A stretch of 64,000 nucleotides of DNA from Brevibacterium sp. RIT 803 (GTDB lineage: Bacteria > Actinomycetota > Actinomycetes > Actinomycetales > Brevibacteriaceae): positions 496,001 to 560,000 of the forward strand of contig NZ_JAFEMW010000002.1 of NCBI RefSeq assembly GCF_016892625.1, in the 5' to 3' direction. A program made the position numbers and the translations under genes. The notes beneath the pieces were generated by a model. The model searched no databases. It had not been told where the DNA came from and worked only from the letters and a program-made list of their open reading frames with translations. Each line of letters opens with the position of its first letter. Position 1 is the stretch's first letter. Positions 34,742-44,606 of the stretch are shown one piece after another.

Positions 34742-35562
34742 CCGATCTCCCCACTTCCCACCTCACCGATGTCTCCGCAGAGCCGACCACGGTCGACATC
34801 TCCGACACGCTGCACTTCAGCGCCGAGGGCAACATCGGCATCCTCACCCTCGACCGTCCTGCCAAACGCAACGCACTCGATGATGCGACGGTAGCCAGCC
34901 TCGGCGAGTTCTTCCGCACCCCACCCGAGGTCTCCGCGATCATCCTCAACTCCACCGGCGATCACTTCTGCGCCGGCCTCGATCTGGCCGAAATGGCCGA
35001 ACGCGACGCCGTGGCCGGCCTCCACCACTCGCGCGGCTGGCACACGACGATGAACCAGATCACCGAATCCCAGATCCCCGTCGTCGCCGTCCTCCAGGGC
35101 GGAGTCATCGGCGGCGGACTCGAACTCGCCACCGCGGCTCACTTGCGTGTGGCCGAAGAGACCGCGTACTTCGCTCTGCCCGAAGGCAAGCGCGGACTCT
35201 TCGTCGGTGGCGGCGCCTCTGTCCGCGTCCCACGCCTCATCGGACTCTCCCGCGTCCAGGACATGATGCTCACCGGCCGCCGCTTCAACGCGGTCGAAGC
35301 TGAAGCCATCGGCCTCGTCAACTACCGCGTCAACGCCGGTGAAGGATTGGCCAAGGCACGCGAACTCGCCGCTTCGATCGCGTCGAACTCCCCGGTGACG
35401 AACTATGCGATCACCCAGGCGCTGCCCCGCATCGTCGAATCCGGCCGAGACGAGGGCTACATGATGGAGTCCCTCATGGCCACCGTGGCCCAGTCGAGTA
35501 CCGAGGCCAAGGACCTCATGCGCGCCTTCCTCGACGGCTCCGGCCCCAAAGTCACGAAGTGA
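34738..35562 (+). CDS. Enoyl-CoA hydratase/isomerase (crotonase) family protein
   Basis: 274 residues. Oxyanion-hole segments STGDHFCAGLDLAEM near residue 72 and GGVIGGGLELATAAHLRVAEETAYFALPEGKRGLFVGGGASVRVPRLIG near residues 120-168 identify the crotonase fold. Acidic catalytic positions of hydratases are partly conserved (E in ..GLELA.., E in ALPEGK). Should hydrate the enoyl-CoA formed from the ligase product. ATGA overlap with the ligase gene. Confidence 0.9.
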   Translation: MTDLPTSHLTDVSAEPTTVDISDTLHFSAEGNIGILTLDRPAKRNALDDATVASLGEFFRTPPEVSAIILNSTGDHFCAGLDLAEMAERDAVAGLHHSRGWHTTMNQITESQIPVVAVLQGGVIGGGLELATAAHLRVAEETAYFALPEGKRGLFVGGGASVRVPRLIGLSRVQDMMLTGRRFNAVEAEAIGLVNYRVNAGEGLAKARELAASIASNSPVTNYAITQALPRIVESGRDEGYMMESLMATVAQSSTEAKDLMRAFLDGSGPKVTK

Positions 35563-35573
35563 GAGGACCCGAT

Positions 35574-37601
35574 ATGTCGACAATCATCCGCGAGGTTCCC
35601 TCCGATGCCCTTGAGACCAGCCGCATCGGTGACTTCCTCTGTTGGGTCAATCAAAAGTTCAGCTACTCGTTCACCAGTTGGGACGAGCTCTACACCTGGT
35701 CGATCACCGACATCGAGGACTTCTGGGAATCCGTCTGGGAGTACTTCGGCGTCCAGTCCCACACCCCATACATCTCGGTGCTCGGCGAACGGGTCATGCC
35801 ACACGCTCGCTGGTTCACTGAAGCAACGCTCAACTACGCCGAGCACTCATTCGGCACTTCCGATCAGGCCGACGACGTGGCCGTGACGGCAGTGTCCCAG
35901 ACTCGAGATGACTTCACTCTGACATTCGCTGAGCTGCGCGCCGAGGTGGCCAGAGTCCAGGCCGGGCTCGTGGACTTGGGGGTGAGGAAGGGTGATCGGG
36001 TCGTCGGGTATCTGCCCAACCAACCCGAGGCCCTCGTCGCGTTCCTCGCCTCGGCCAGTCTCGGCGCAATCTGGGCCAGCTGCGCACCCGAGTTCGGCAC
36101 GCAGTCCGTCATCGACCGCTTCAGCCAGGTCGAACCCACCGTGCTCTTCGCCGTCCCCGGATACATGTACGGTGACAAGGACGTCGACCGCACAGGCGAA
36201 CTCGCCGAGGTCCTCACAGCACTCCCCTCACTGACCCACCTCGTGTCCCTCGACTACGGTGATTTCGCCCTTGATGAGAACACCCGCGAACGGTTCACCA
36301 CCGGATCGGGACTCAATCACGCGATCGACGTCGTGGACTATGCGGGACTCGGGGCCGCCTCGGCGGGTGAATCTGGGGATTTGGCATTCGAACCGGTCCC
36401 CTTCGACCATCCGCTGTTCATCCTCTTCTCCTCCGGTACGACGGGCAAGCCGAAGGCCATCGTGCACAGTCATGGCGGCATCCTGCTCGAGACGCTGAAG
36501 AACCACGGGCTGCACTTCGATCTGGGCCCGGGCAGCCAGTTCTGCTGGTTCTCCACGACCGCGTGGATGATGTGGAATGCCCTCGTCGGCGGGTTGGTCG
36601 TGGGATCCGCAATCGTCATGATCGACGGCAATCCCAACTACCCCGATCCCAAGGAACTCTGGCGCATCGCGGCGAACACGAAGGCCACTGTCATGGGTGT
36701 GGCGCCCGGGGCGATCATGTCCGCACGCAAGGCCGGGTTCAACCCCACTGAGGAATTCGACCTGTCCACCGTCTCGCAGTTCGGAGCCGCCGGCGCACCG
36801 CTGCCGGCCGAGGGCTACGAATGGGTCATGGACCAATTCGGGCAGTCGGTGCTGCTCAACGTCGGCTGCGGCGGCACCGATGTGTGCACCGGCATCCTCC
36901 AAGCATCCCCGCTGACCCCGGTCTATTCCGGTGAGATGTCGGGAATCTCCCTGGGATTCGCCGCAACGGCCTTCGACGCATCCGGCAATGAGGTCATCGA
37001 TGATCTGGGCGAACTCGTCATCACCCAGCCGACACCGTCCATGCCCGTGACCTTCTGGGGACCCGACGGTGATGCCCGCTACGCAGCTGCGTACTTCGAC
37101 AAATACCCTGGCGTCTGGCGCCACGGCGACTGGGCGAAGTTCACCACCGGTGGCGGCGTCGTCGTCACCGGCCGTTCCGACGCCACCCTCAACCGGGGCG
37201 GGGTGCGGCTGGGCACCGCGGACTTCTATTCCGTCCTCGACACCCTCCCCGAGGTGGCCGATGCCCTCGTCATCCACCTCGAAGACCCCGATGGTGGGAT
37301 GGGCCAGCTCGTCCTCTTCGTCCAGTGCGAGTCCGGTGTGTCGTTCACTTCTGAGCTCTCGGGTCGGATTTCGCGTGAGCTGAAGGCACGGCTCTCGCCA
37401 CGTCACACCCCCGACGAGGTGGTCCCGGTGGCCCGGATCCCACTGGGTCGGACTGGCAAGAAGCTCGAGGTACCCGTCAAACTCATCGTTCAGGGTGCGA
37501 CCGCCGATTCGGTGGCGAGCGCCGGGGCTCTGCAGGACCCACGCTCACTCGATGAGTTTGTGGAGTATGCGCAATCGCGGATGGCGAAGGTGAACGCATG
37601 A
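35574..37601 (+). CDS. aacS: Acetoacetyl-CoA synthetase-like ligase
   Basis: 675 residues, the length of acetoacetate-CoA ligases. N-terminal FLCWVNQKFSYSFTSWDELYTWSITDIEDFWESVWEYFGV is the AacS cap domain; ANL loop LFILFSSGTTGKPKAIVHSHGGILLE lies near residue 280; QFCWFSTTAWMMWNALVGGLVVGSAIVMIDGNP and VGCGGTDVCTG follow, and the catalytic Lys is in IPLGRTGKKLEVPVK near the end. It activates acetoacetate or a similar short beta-keto acid. Start 35574 is preferred for GAGAGGA 6 nt upstream. Situated inside an otherwise complete acid-degradation operon. Confidence 0.9.
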   Translation: MSTIIREVPSDALETSRIGDFLCWVNQKFSYSFTSWDELYTWSITDIEDFWESVWEYFGVQSHTPYISVLGERVMPHARWFTEATLNYAEHSFGTSDQADDVAVTAVSQTRDDFTLTFAELRAEVARVQAGLVDLGVRKGDRVVGYLPNQPEALVAFLASASLGAIWASCAPEFGTQSVIDRFSQVEPTVLFAVPGYMYGDKDVDRTGELAEVLTALPSLTHLVSLDYGDFALDENTRERFTTGSGLNHAIDVVDYAGLGAASAGESGDLAFEPVPFDHPLFILFSSGTTGKPKAIVHSHGGILLETLKNHGLHFDLGPGSQFCWFSTTAWMMWNALVGGLVVGSAIVMIDGNPNYPDPKELWRIAANTKATVMGVAPGAIMSARKAGFNPTEEFDLSTVSQFGAAGAPLPAEGYEWVMDQFGQSVLLNVGCGGTDVCTGILQASPLTPVYSGEMSGISLGFAATAFDASGNEVIDDLGELVITQPTPSMPVTFWGPDGDARYAAAYFDKYPGVWRHGDWAKFTTGGGVVVTGRSDATLNRGGVRLGTADFYSVLDTLPEVADALVIHLEDPDGGMGQLVLFVQCESGVSFTSELSGRISRELKARLSPRHTPDEVVPVARIPLGRTGKKLEVPVKLIVQGATADSVASAGALQDPRSLDEFVEYAQSRMAKVNA

Positions 37602-38536
37602 GCACACAGTCGATTGACGTGGCGATCATCGGCACCGGTGTCATCGGGGCCGCCTGGGCGACTGGGTTTCTGACGGCGGGACACAGGGTCACGACGTACG
37701 ACCCGGCCGAAGGAGCGGAAGAACGGCTGCGCGAGCAGGTGACCAACTGTGTTGAGGATGCCGGTTCCGGCAGTGCTGCATCACTGTTGGACAGCCTCAC
37801 TTTCGCACCCAGCCTCTCCGAGGCGGTCGCCGATGCTGACTTCGTGCAGGAGAACGGGCCCGAACGCCTCGAGGTCAAGCAGTCCATGCTCGCCGAGATC
37901 GATGCCGCAGCCCCGGAATCCGCGATCATCGCCTCCTCCACTTCCGGGTTCTCCCCCAGCCAATTGAACGCACAGGCGACGAAGGCACCGGGACGCATCG
38001 TCGTCGGCCATCCGTTCAACCCGGCCCACCTGGTCCCCCTCGTCGAGGTCGTCCCGTCCCCCGATACTCCGACCGAGGTCGTCGATCGTGCGCTGACCGT
38101 CTACGAGGCGATCGGGAAGAAGCCGATCCTCGTGCGTGCAGAGCTCCCCGGCCATGTGGCCAACCGCCTCCAGGCCGCCATGTGGCAGGAAGCGTACTCA
38201 CTCGTCGATCGTGGGGTCGTGTCTGTGGCCGACATCGACACCGCGATCTCCTACGGGCCCGGCCTGCGCTGGGCCATCCTCGGGCCGCTCGCGCAGCAGT
38301 CCCTGTCGGGTGGGTCCGGCGGAATGCGGCACGTGCTCGACCATCTGGGGCCACCCCAGGAAGTGTGGATGCACGACCTGAAGCAGGTCCACCTCGGCGA
38401 GGATCTCAAGGAGAAGCTCATCTCCGGTGTTGATGAGGAGCTTCACGGTCGTGACCCGGCAGTGCTATCGAAGCAACGCGACGACATGCTTCTCGAACTC
38501 ATCGCACTCAAACGCAAGTACGGCGAGCTGCCGTAG
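37598..38536 (+). CDS. 3-Hydroxyacyl-CoA dehydrogenase family protein (carnitine dehydrogenase/lambda-crystallin-like)
   Basis: 312 residues. NAD site VAIIGTGVIGAAWATGFLTAGHRVTTYDP at residues 8-36, ADFVQENGPERLEVKQSML, the catalytic His in VVGHPFNPAHLVPLVEVVPS near residue 140 and the C-terminal LPGHVANRLQAAMWQEAYSLVDRGVVSVADIDTAISYGPGLRW. This single-domain type includes L-carnitine dehydrogenase and lambda-crystallin as well as short 3-hydroxyacyl-CoA dehydrogenases. By context it oxidises the hydratase product. ATGA overlap with aacS. Confidence 0.88.
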   Translation: MSTQSIDVAIIGTGVIGAAWATGFLTAGHRVTTYDPAEGAEERLREQVTNCVEDAGSGSAASLLDSLTFAPSLSEAVADADFVQENGPERLEVKQSMLAEIDAAAPESAIIASSTSGFSPSQLNAQATKAPGRIVVGHPFNPAHLVPLVEVVPSPDTPTEVVDRALTVYEAIGKKPILVRAELPGHVANRLQAAMWQEAYSLVDRGVVSVADIDTAISYGPGLRWAILGPLAQQSLSGGSGGMRHVLDHLGPPQEVWMHDLKQVHLGEDLKEKLISGVDEELHGRDPAVLSKQRDDMLLELIALKRKYGELP

Positions 38537-38589
38537 GTCATGCCCCACACAAACACGATGCCGACCACCCCGCTTCCGGAAGGACACTC

Positions 38590-39474
38590 ATGACCTACCA
38601 GCCCAACATCGACCTCTCGAAGATCACCGCGATCGACGTGCACACCCATGTCGAGGCCGACGACCACCAGCACACGTCACTCGATCGGGAACTCCTCGAC
38701 GCCTCGGCAGGATATTTCAAAGCACCGGTCCCCCGCACGCCTACCGTCGATGACCTCGCCGCCTACTACCGGGAACGCAACATGGCCGCGGTGATCTTCA
38801 CCGTCGACGCCAGGACAGCCCTGGGCGGGCATCCCGCTGTCTCGTCCGAGATGATCGCCCAGAAGGCTGCTGAACACAACGACGTGCTCATCCCCTTCGG
38901 CTCCGTCGATCCTCATCACGTCGCCGAGGCGGTCGCCCGGGTCCAGGACCTCGCCGTGAACTACGGGGTCAGGGGCATGAAATTCCACCCGAGCCTGCAG
39001 GGCTTCGATCCCAGCGACCGCGCGTACTACCCGATCTACGAAGCCTGCGCCGAACACGAACTCGTCGCCCTCTTCCACACCGGACAGACCGGAATCGGTG
39101 CAGGACTGCCGGGCGGACGCGGCATCAAGCTGCGGTACTCGGACCCGATGCTCCTCGACGATGTGGCCGCTGATCTGCCTGAACTGACGATGATCTTCGC
39201 CCACCCCTCGGTGCCCTGGGCCGATGCCTCGATCTCGATCGCCACTCACAAGGCCAACGTCTACATCGACCTCTCCGGGTGGTCACCGAAGTACTTCCCA
39301 CCACAGCTGACACGGGCGATCGGGTCGATGCTCAAAACGAAGACGCTCTTCGGCTCCGACTTCCCACTCATCACCCCAGAGCGCTGGATTAACGACTTCG
39401 AAGCCCTTGGCATCAAAGAGGACGCCGTGCCGCTGATCATGAAGGACAACGCAGTCAGGGTGTTGGGGTTGTGA
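38590..39474 (+). CDS. Amidohydrolase-2 family metal-dependent hydrolase
   Basis: 294 residues of the amidohydrolase-2 TIM barrel. Putative metal and catalytic residues: DVHTHVE (HxH) near residue 18, MKFHPSLQ near 132, ALFHTGQTGIG near 158, MIFAHPSVPWAD near 200, FGSDFPLITPERW near 253. This family includes ACMSD-type decarboxylases and the CouO-type hydrolase that cleaves an aryl-3-oxoacyl-CoA in coumarate catabolism. In this operon (ligase, hydratase, dehydrogenase, no thiolase) the last role fits best by inference. GGAAGG precedes the ATG. Confidence 0.85.
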   Translation: MTYQPNIDLSKITAIDVHTHVEADDHQHTSLDRELLDASAGYFKAPVPRTPTVDDLAAYYRERNMAAVIFTVDARTALGGHPAVSSEMIAQKAAEHNDVLIPFGSVDPHHVAEAVARVQDLAVNYGVRGMKFHPSLQGFDPSDRAYYPIYEACAEHELVALFHTGQTGIGAGLPGGRGIKLRYSDPMLLDDVAADLPELTMIFAHPSVPWADASISIATHKANVYIDLSGWSPKYFPPQLTRAIGSMLKTKTLFGSDFPLITPERWINDFEALGIKEDAVPLIMKDNAVRVLGL

Positions 39475-39527
39475 GCAGAAGCGTAGACTGGGCGCCAGCT
39501 CACTCTCGAATGCGAAAGGTGATCAGC

Positions 39528-39734
39528 ATGTCCACCGAAGACGGTATTCGCAAAGCTACCGAGAACCTTGACCAAGCTGCTGATGCGGCACCGTCCCAGA
39601 AACGAGTCGACCAAATCGAATTCGACACGAAGGACTTGGCAGCAGAGGAACGTCGACAGAATTTCGAGGGAGATGCACTGGGTTCGACGACCGCGAACAG
39701 GGAACATGACGAGCACGACGAATCCAACGGCTGA
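39528..39734 (+). CDS. Small hydrophilic protein, unknown
   Basis: 68 residues, strongly charged (rich in Asp, Glu, Ala, Gln), with no membrane segment: begins MSTEDGIRKATENLDQAAD and ends NREHDEHDESNG. AAAGGTGA precedes the ATG. It lies 53 nt after the amidohydrolase gene and converges with the SDR gene. No family recognised; composition resembles small disordered stress proteins. Confidence 0.6.
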   Translation: MSTEDGIRKATENLDQAADAAPSQKRVDQIEFDTKDLAAEERRQNFEGDALGSTTANREHDEHDESNG

Positions 39735-39758
39735 GCAGTCTCCTCAGGCTCTCTGACC

Positions 39759-40517
39759 TCAGAACTGGATTCCGCGAGTCAACGCTCCGTCGATCAGCAG
39801 GTTCGCCCCAGTCGTCCGGCTCGACAGCGGACTCGACAAGAACACGACACTCGCAGCCGTCTCCTGCGGTGTTCCCATACGTCCTGTGGGATTCAGGCTC
39901 ATCGCCTGTGCGAACAGCTCGGGGTCGGATGACTCGATTCCCGGCCACACTCCATCCTCGTGATACGTGTTGCCCGGCGACACCGTGTTCACCCTGATTC
40001 CCTTGTCAGCAAGGCTGAGCGCCAGTCCGGCCATGTAGCCGATGATCGCGGTCTTCATCGTGCCATAGGGCCCGGAGGCGAAGTCAGCTTCTCGACCAGA
40101 GACGCTCGAGATGGAGATCAGCGATGCCACACCGCTCTTCTCCAGATATGGGATCACGAGCTTGGACAGATTGACTGTGCCCATCAGGTCGACGTTGAAC
40201 GACTCGTACCAGTTCTCTTCGGTATCAGGAATCGCCAGGGCGCTGACGCTGTTGACGACCATGTCGATTCCGCCGAACTCTGTGGCCGTGGCTTCGACCC
40301 ATTCGGACAGAGACGTGGAGTCTTGGACATCAAGGACCGTGCCGGTGGCTCTGCCCTTCGAGGCCAAGGATTCTTCCGCCTCGGCGACCTCTGAGGCGTT
40401 TCGTGCGCAGAAGGCCACGTTGGCGCCCTCGGCGATGAACGCCTCGACGATGGCACGCCCGATACCCCGTGTACCCCCGGTGACCATTGCTGTCTTCCCA
40501 CTGATCTTCAGGTCCAT
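39759..40517 (-). CDS. Short-chain dehydrogenase/reductase
   Basis: 252 residues. Cofactor motif TGGTRGIGRAIVEAF at 14-28, NSVSA (NNAG equivalent) near 88, catalytic Ser in ISSVSG near 138 and YGTMK (YxxxK) near 151-155. The reaction is an NAD(P)-linked alcohol/ketone conversion; substrate cannot be told. It follows the acetamidase-like gene by 33 nt on the same strand, so the pair is probably one transcript. Confidence 0.9.
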   Translation of the reverse strand: MDLKISGKTAMVTGGTRGIGRAIVEAFIAEGANVAFCARNASEVAEAEESLASKGRATGTVLDVQDSTSLSEWVEATATEFGGIDMVVNSVSALAIPDTEENWYESFNVDLMGTVNLSKLVIPYLEKSGVASLISISSVSGREADFASGPYGTMKTAIIGYMAGLALSLADKGIRVNTVSPGNTYHEDGVWPGIESSDPELFAQAMSLNPTGRMGTPQETAASVVFLSSPLSSRTTGANLLIDGALTRGIQF

Positions 40518-40550
40518 GACGGAACTCTTTCTCCTCGATGCTCTCTGGAA

Positions 40551-41552
40551 CTAGGACAAGGAACGTGCGCGATCACGCAGGTCCGCGTGGATCCCATCGA
40601 ACGTACTGCGCTTCGGCAGGAGGGACTTTTCGATCTTCGTCACGACACTGTAGTTGGTGTCGACCACATTGGCGACGGGGACAAGGGAGATCTGGGTGAG
40701 CAGCTGATAGGCGTCCATGGTCTCCAGTCCGTAGAGCTCACCGAGCCAGCGGATCATTTCGACTTGGGAGATCCTCCACGAGTCCTCCATCGGTCTCGAG
40801 GACCCGACGACCATCCAATGGCCGTCGTTCTCCAGCCGCGGCCACGTCGGAGCGCCACCCTTGATGAGGTCGACGATGATCGTCGAGTTCATTGCGCCCT
40901 CGACCGCTGTGCCGCACGCTTCCCCCTCACCCTGGCGGTAGTGACCGTCGCCGATGGAGAACATGGCGCCGTCGACGTTGACTCCGAAATAGGCTGTCGT
41001 GCCGACCTTCATCTCGGGGGTGTCCATGTTTCCGCCGTAGCGTTCGGGTGTCAGTGAGGAATGCACCTCACTGCCGGCCGGCGCTACGCCGACGGTGCCG
41101 AGCATGGGCTCGAGAGGCAGCGCCAGTTCGAAATCGCCCCTGCGGGTCTGGAATCCCACCGTCTGCGCGGCGGAATTGATCTCGTAGATCCACACTCCTT
41201 CCGGCAGAGGATCGTGCAGGAGGCTGGTTCTGTCCGTTGCCGTCAGTCCGCCGAAGAACGGGATCATCGCCGAAGCTCCCCAACTGCGTGCAGGAGTGAG
41301 TTCGACGATGTGGATGGCAAGGGTGTCCCCCGGTTGGGCTCCTTCGACGTAGAACGGTCCCGTCTGCGGGTTGAGGTATCGTGAGTCGAGCTTCTCGCTG
41401 GGAATGTCAGCGGCCGAGGTGATCGCATTGTTGAAGGCGTCCTCGGACCACAGTCGTAGAGCTGTGCCGGGTGCGATCGTGGCTGCCGGTCGGGATCCGC
41501 CAAAAGTGTAGACGAATTGATTGGGCTCTGGAACAAAGTCAACGACGTCCAT
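40551..41552 (-). CDS. Acetamidase/formamidase family protein
   Basis: 333 residues of the FmdA/AmdA family. Blocks GPFYVEGAQPGDTLAIHIVELTP, GGNMDTPEMKVGTTAYFGVNVDGAMFSIGDGHYRQGEGEACGTAVEGAM are diagnostic; they carry the metal-binding and Glu residues of acetamidases. Hydrolyses small amides to acid plus ammonia in the cytosol. Start 41552 is chosen because a complete promoter with its -10 ending 5 nt upstream makes this ATG the first codon of a leaderless message; an in-frame ATG further upstream lies before the promoter. Confidence 0.88.
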   Translation of the reverse strand: MDVVDFVPEPNQFVYTFGGSRPAATIAPGTALRLWSEDAFNNAITSAADIPSEKLDSRYLNPQTGPFYVEGAQPGDTLAIHIVELTPARSWGASAMIPFFGGLTATDRTSLLHDPLPEGVWIYEINSAAQTVGFQTRRGDFELALPLEPMLGTVGVAPAGSEVHSSLTPERYGGNMDTPEMKVGTTAYFGVNVDGAMFSIGDGHYRQGEGEACGTAVEGAMNSTIIVDLIKGGAPTWPRLENDGHWMVVGSSRPMEDSWRISQVEMIRWLGELYGLETMDAYQLLTQISLVPVANVVDTNYSVVTKIEKSLLPKRSTFDGIHADLRDRARSLS

Positions 41553-41557
41553 ACTTG

Positions 41558-41586
41558 ATGCTACGTGAGCCACGTCATAACGCCAA
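41558..41586 (-). promoter_or_regulatory. Promoter of the acetamidase gene (leaderless)
   Basis: On the minus strand TTGGCG (41586-41581), 17-nt spacer, TAGCAT (41563-41558), 5 nt before the ATG at 41552. Transcription should begin at or a base or two before the start codon. Confidence 0.65.
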
Positions 41587-41677
41587 TAGTGCTGATGGAC
41601 GTATAGCGCCAATGGTTCAGCTCCCATTATCCAGCCGTTTCCACTTGGACACCGAGAACCGACTAAACTCGCCCTTG

Positions 41678-42442
41678 ATGGTTGTCGATTCTCGCATGGC
41701 GCCTGATGGTCAGACCGGCCTTCCCACCGATCCGGACCGAGTACAGGCGAAGAGTAGGGGATGGCTTACTCGGGCAACCTCAATTTGGGCGCTGGCACTC
41801 GGACTTGCCGTGTTGACCGTCGTCGCCATGGGGCCCTTACGAGTCTGGGACTACCAGCTCAATCGTCGCTGGCTCTACCTCTTCAACCCTGATCTGGTGT
41901 GGTTCGCACAGAATATTCTCGACAGGATAGCCGGTCAGGCAGTCTGTATGCCCGTGCTGGCGATTGTTGCGATTGTGCTCGCCCGCAGAAGGCAGTCCTG
42001 GCGTCCTATCGGATTCGCTCTGGCAGCCGAGGGCGCCTTCTTCATCGGCATCGGGGGGCTGAAGGTTCTGTTGGCCCGCCCATCGACGACCTTGCATGAT
42101 CCGAGATTCTTCCAAGGCGGTCTGCTCGAGTTCGGCGATCGTGGGATCAGTTTTCCCTCCGGACACGCCGCCGAGGCAGTGCTCATCTATGGCGCCGCCG
42201 TCTACCTCATCGCCCACTACAGTGGCGCATCCCGACGGCTCGTCCATATTCTGTGCTGGGTCGTCGTCGCCATCAGCGTGAACTCCGTGGTGGTCTCATT
42301 CCTCCTCGGGTGGCACTGGGCCACAGATCTCCTCGGTGGCCTCATTGCCGGCGGCCTGTTCCTGCGAATCCTGGTGCAGTGTGACAGACGGACGCGCTAC
42401 CGGTGGACTCGAATGGACAGCTTCACCGCAACATCGACGTGA
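41678..42442 (+). CDS. PAP2-family membrane phosphatase
   Basis: 254 residues and about six helices. The three phosphatase motifs are KVLLARPS (KxxxxxxRP-like) near 130, FPSGHAAE near 158 and SFLLGWHWATDLLGG near 206-220, with both catalytic His present. Family members dephosphorylate lipid phosphates such as undecaprenyl pyrophosphate or phosphatidate at the outer membrane face. Start is ambiguous between 41678 and 41696; TAAACT 8 nt before 41678 suggests a leaderless message from there. Divergent from the acetamidase gene. Confidence 0.87.
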   Translation: MVVDSRMAPDGQTGLPTDPDRVQAKSRGWLTRATSIWALALGLAVLTVVAMGPLRVWDYQLNRRWLYLFNPDLVWFAQNILDRIAGQAVCMPVLAIVAIVLARRRQSWRPIGFALAAEGAFFIGIGGLKVLLARPSTTLHDPRFFQGGLLEFGDRGISFPSGHAAEAVLIYGAAVYLIAHYSGASRRLVHILCWVVVAISVNSVVVSFLLGWHWATDLLGGLIAGGLFLRILVQCDRRTRYRWTRMDSFTATST

Positions 42443-42487
42443 GTCTTCGCAGCTCGGCTTGATACGGCTTGGGCTGGCGACTTCGCC

Positions 42488-43090
42488 CTATTGTGCGGTC
42501 TGCGCGTGGTTTCGCTCGAGCCTCTTGCTGAGCTTCAGGCCTCGCTGGGCCCATTCGATCTCGCTGCGGGCTCGGGCGGCCAGACCTTCGTAGGCGAACT
42601 TCTTATACGCGATGGTGACTTCACGATCCTCATCGGCCGTGACTGCCAGACGACGATTGAGCATCGGAGATTCGAGAGCTTCGATGGTGACGATCTCGTC
42701 CTCCCAGACTTTGAGCTCGCTCGTCCAATGGGCTATGTGCTCGTTGAGGAACGTAGAAACGGCGTCCTGGTCAGCCGACTCGAGGTATGCGGCCCTCAAA
42801 TGAGCGGCATCGCGTGTGCGCTGGTACTTCAAAGGACTGTGCATCCAGTCGATGAACGCCTGCTCCCCCGCCTCGGTGACATGATAGACGCGGCGCATTC
42901 CAGCAGATCCGCGAGTCTGCTCCTCGGCGATGATGAGCTCTTCTTTCGCCATCTTCCGCAGCTCAGGATAGATCTGCGAATCCGGGGCATGCCAGACGTG
43001 ACCAACGGATTGGGAGAACTGCTTCTGCAGCTCGTATCCGGACATCGGGCCGATGCGCAGCAACGCCAGGAGGGCACTTCGGAGACTCAT
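42488..43090 (-). CDS. PadR family transcriptional regulator
   Basis: 200 residues. Residues 3-85 form the PadR winged HTH (RSALLALLRIGPMSGYELQKQFSQSVGHVWHAPDSQIYPELRKMAKEELIIAEEQ...RRVYHVTEAGEQAFIDWM), then the VirR-like C-terminal helical dimerisation half. AGGA lies 6 nt before 43090 (another ATG is 3 nt upstream). PadR proteins sense phenolic acids. It lies just downstream of the ligM-like gene, separated by a terminator-like hairpin, and is the best candidate for the operators at 45518 and 45654. Confidence 0.9.
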   Translation of the reverse strand: MSLRSALLALLRIGPMSGYELQKQFSQSVGHVWHAPDSQIYPELRKMAKEELIIAEEQTRGSAGMRRVYHVTEAGEQAFIDWMHSPLKYQRTRDAAHLRAAYLESADQDAVSTFLNEHIAHWTSELKVWEDEIVTIEALESPMLNRRLAVTADEDREVTIAYKKFAYEGLAARARSEIEWAQRGLKLSKRLERNHAQTAQ

Positions 43091-43115
43091 CATGGTTCCT
43101 ATTCTGTGAATCAGC

Positions 43116-43148
43116 GAGGGGGTCCGGGCCTGCTGCCCGAACCCCCTC
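43116..43148 (-). terminator. Terminator-like hairpin between the O-demethylase and padR genes
   Basis: GAGGGGGT (43116-43123) pairs with ACCCCCTC (43141-43148), continued inside by CGGGC/GCCCG around CTGCT with one mismatch. It starts 12 nt after the O-demethylase stop and would attenuate read-through into padR. Confidence 0.7.
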
Positions 43149-43160
43149 AGACTACAACTC

Positions 43161-44585
<1,425 letters not shown>

Positions 44586-44606
44586 TTATCTCTGTATGCC
44601 CGGTGT

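Noticed and set aside
34738-35562. Assignment of the crotonase as phenylacetate-pathway PaaF/G because of the PaaX-like neighbour
   Set aside because: No other paa gene is present and the operon content (AacS, amidohydrolase) does not fit that pathway.
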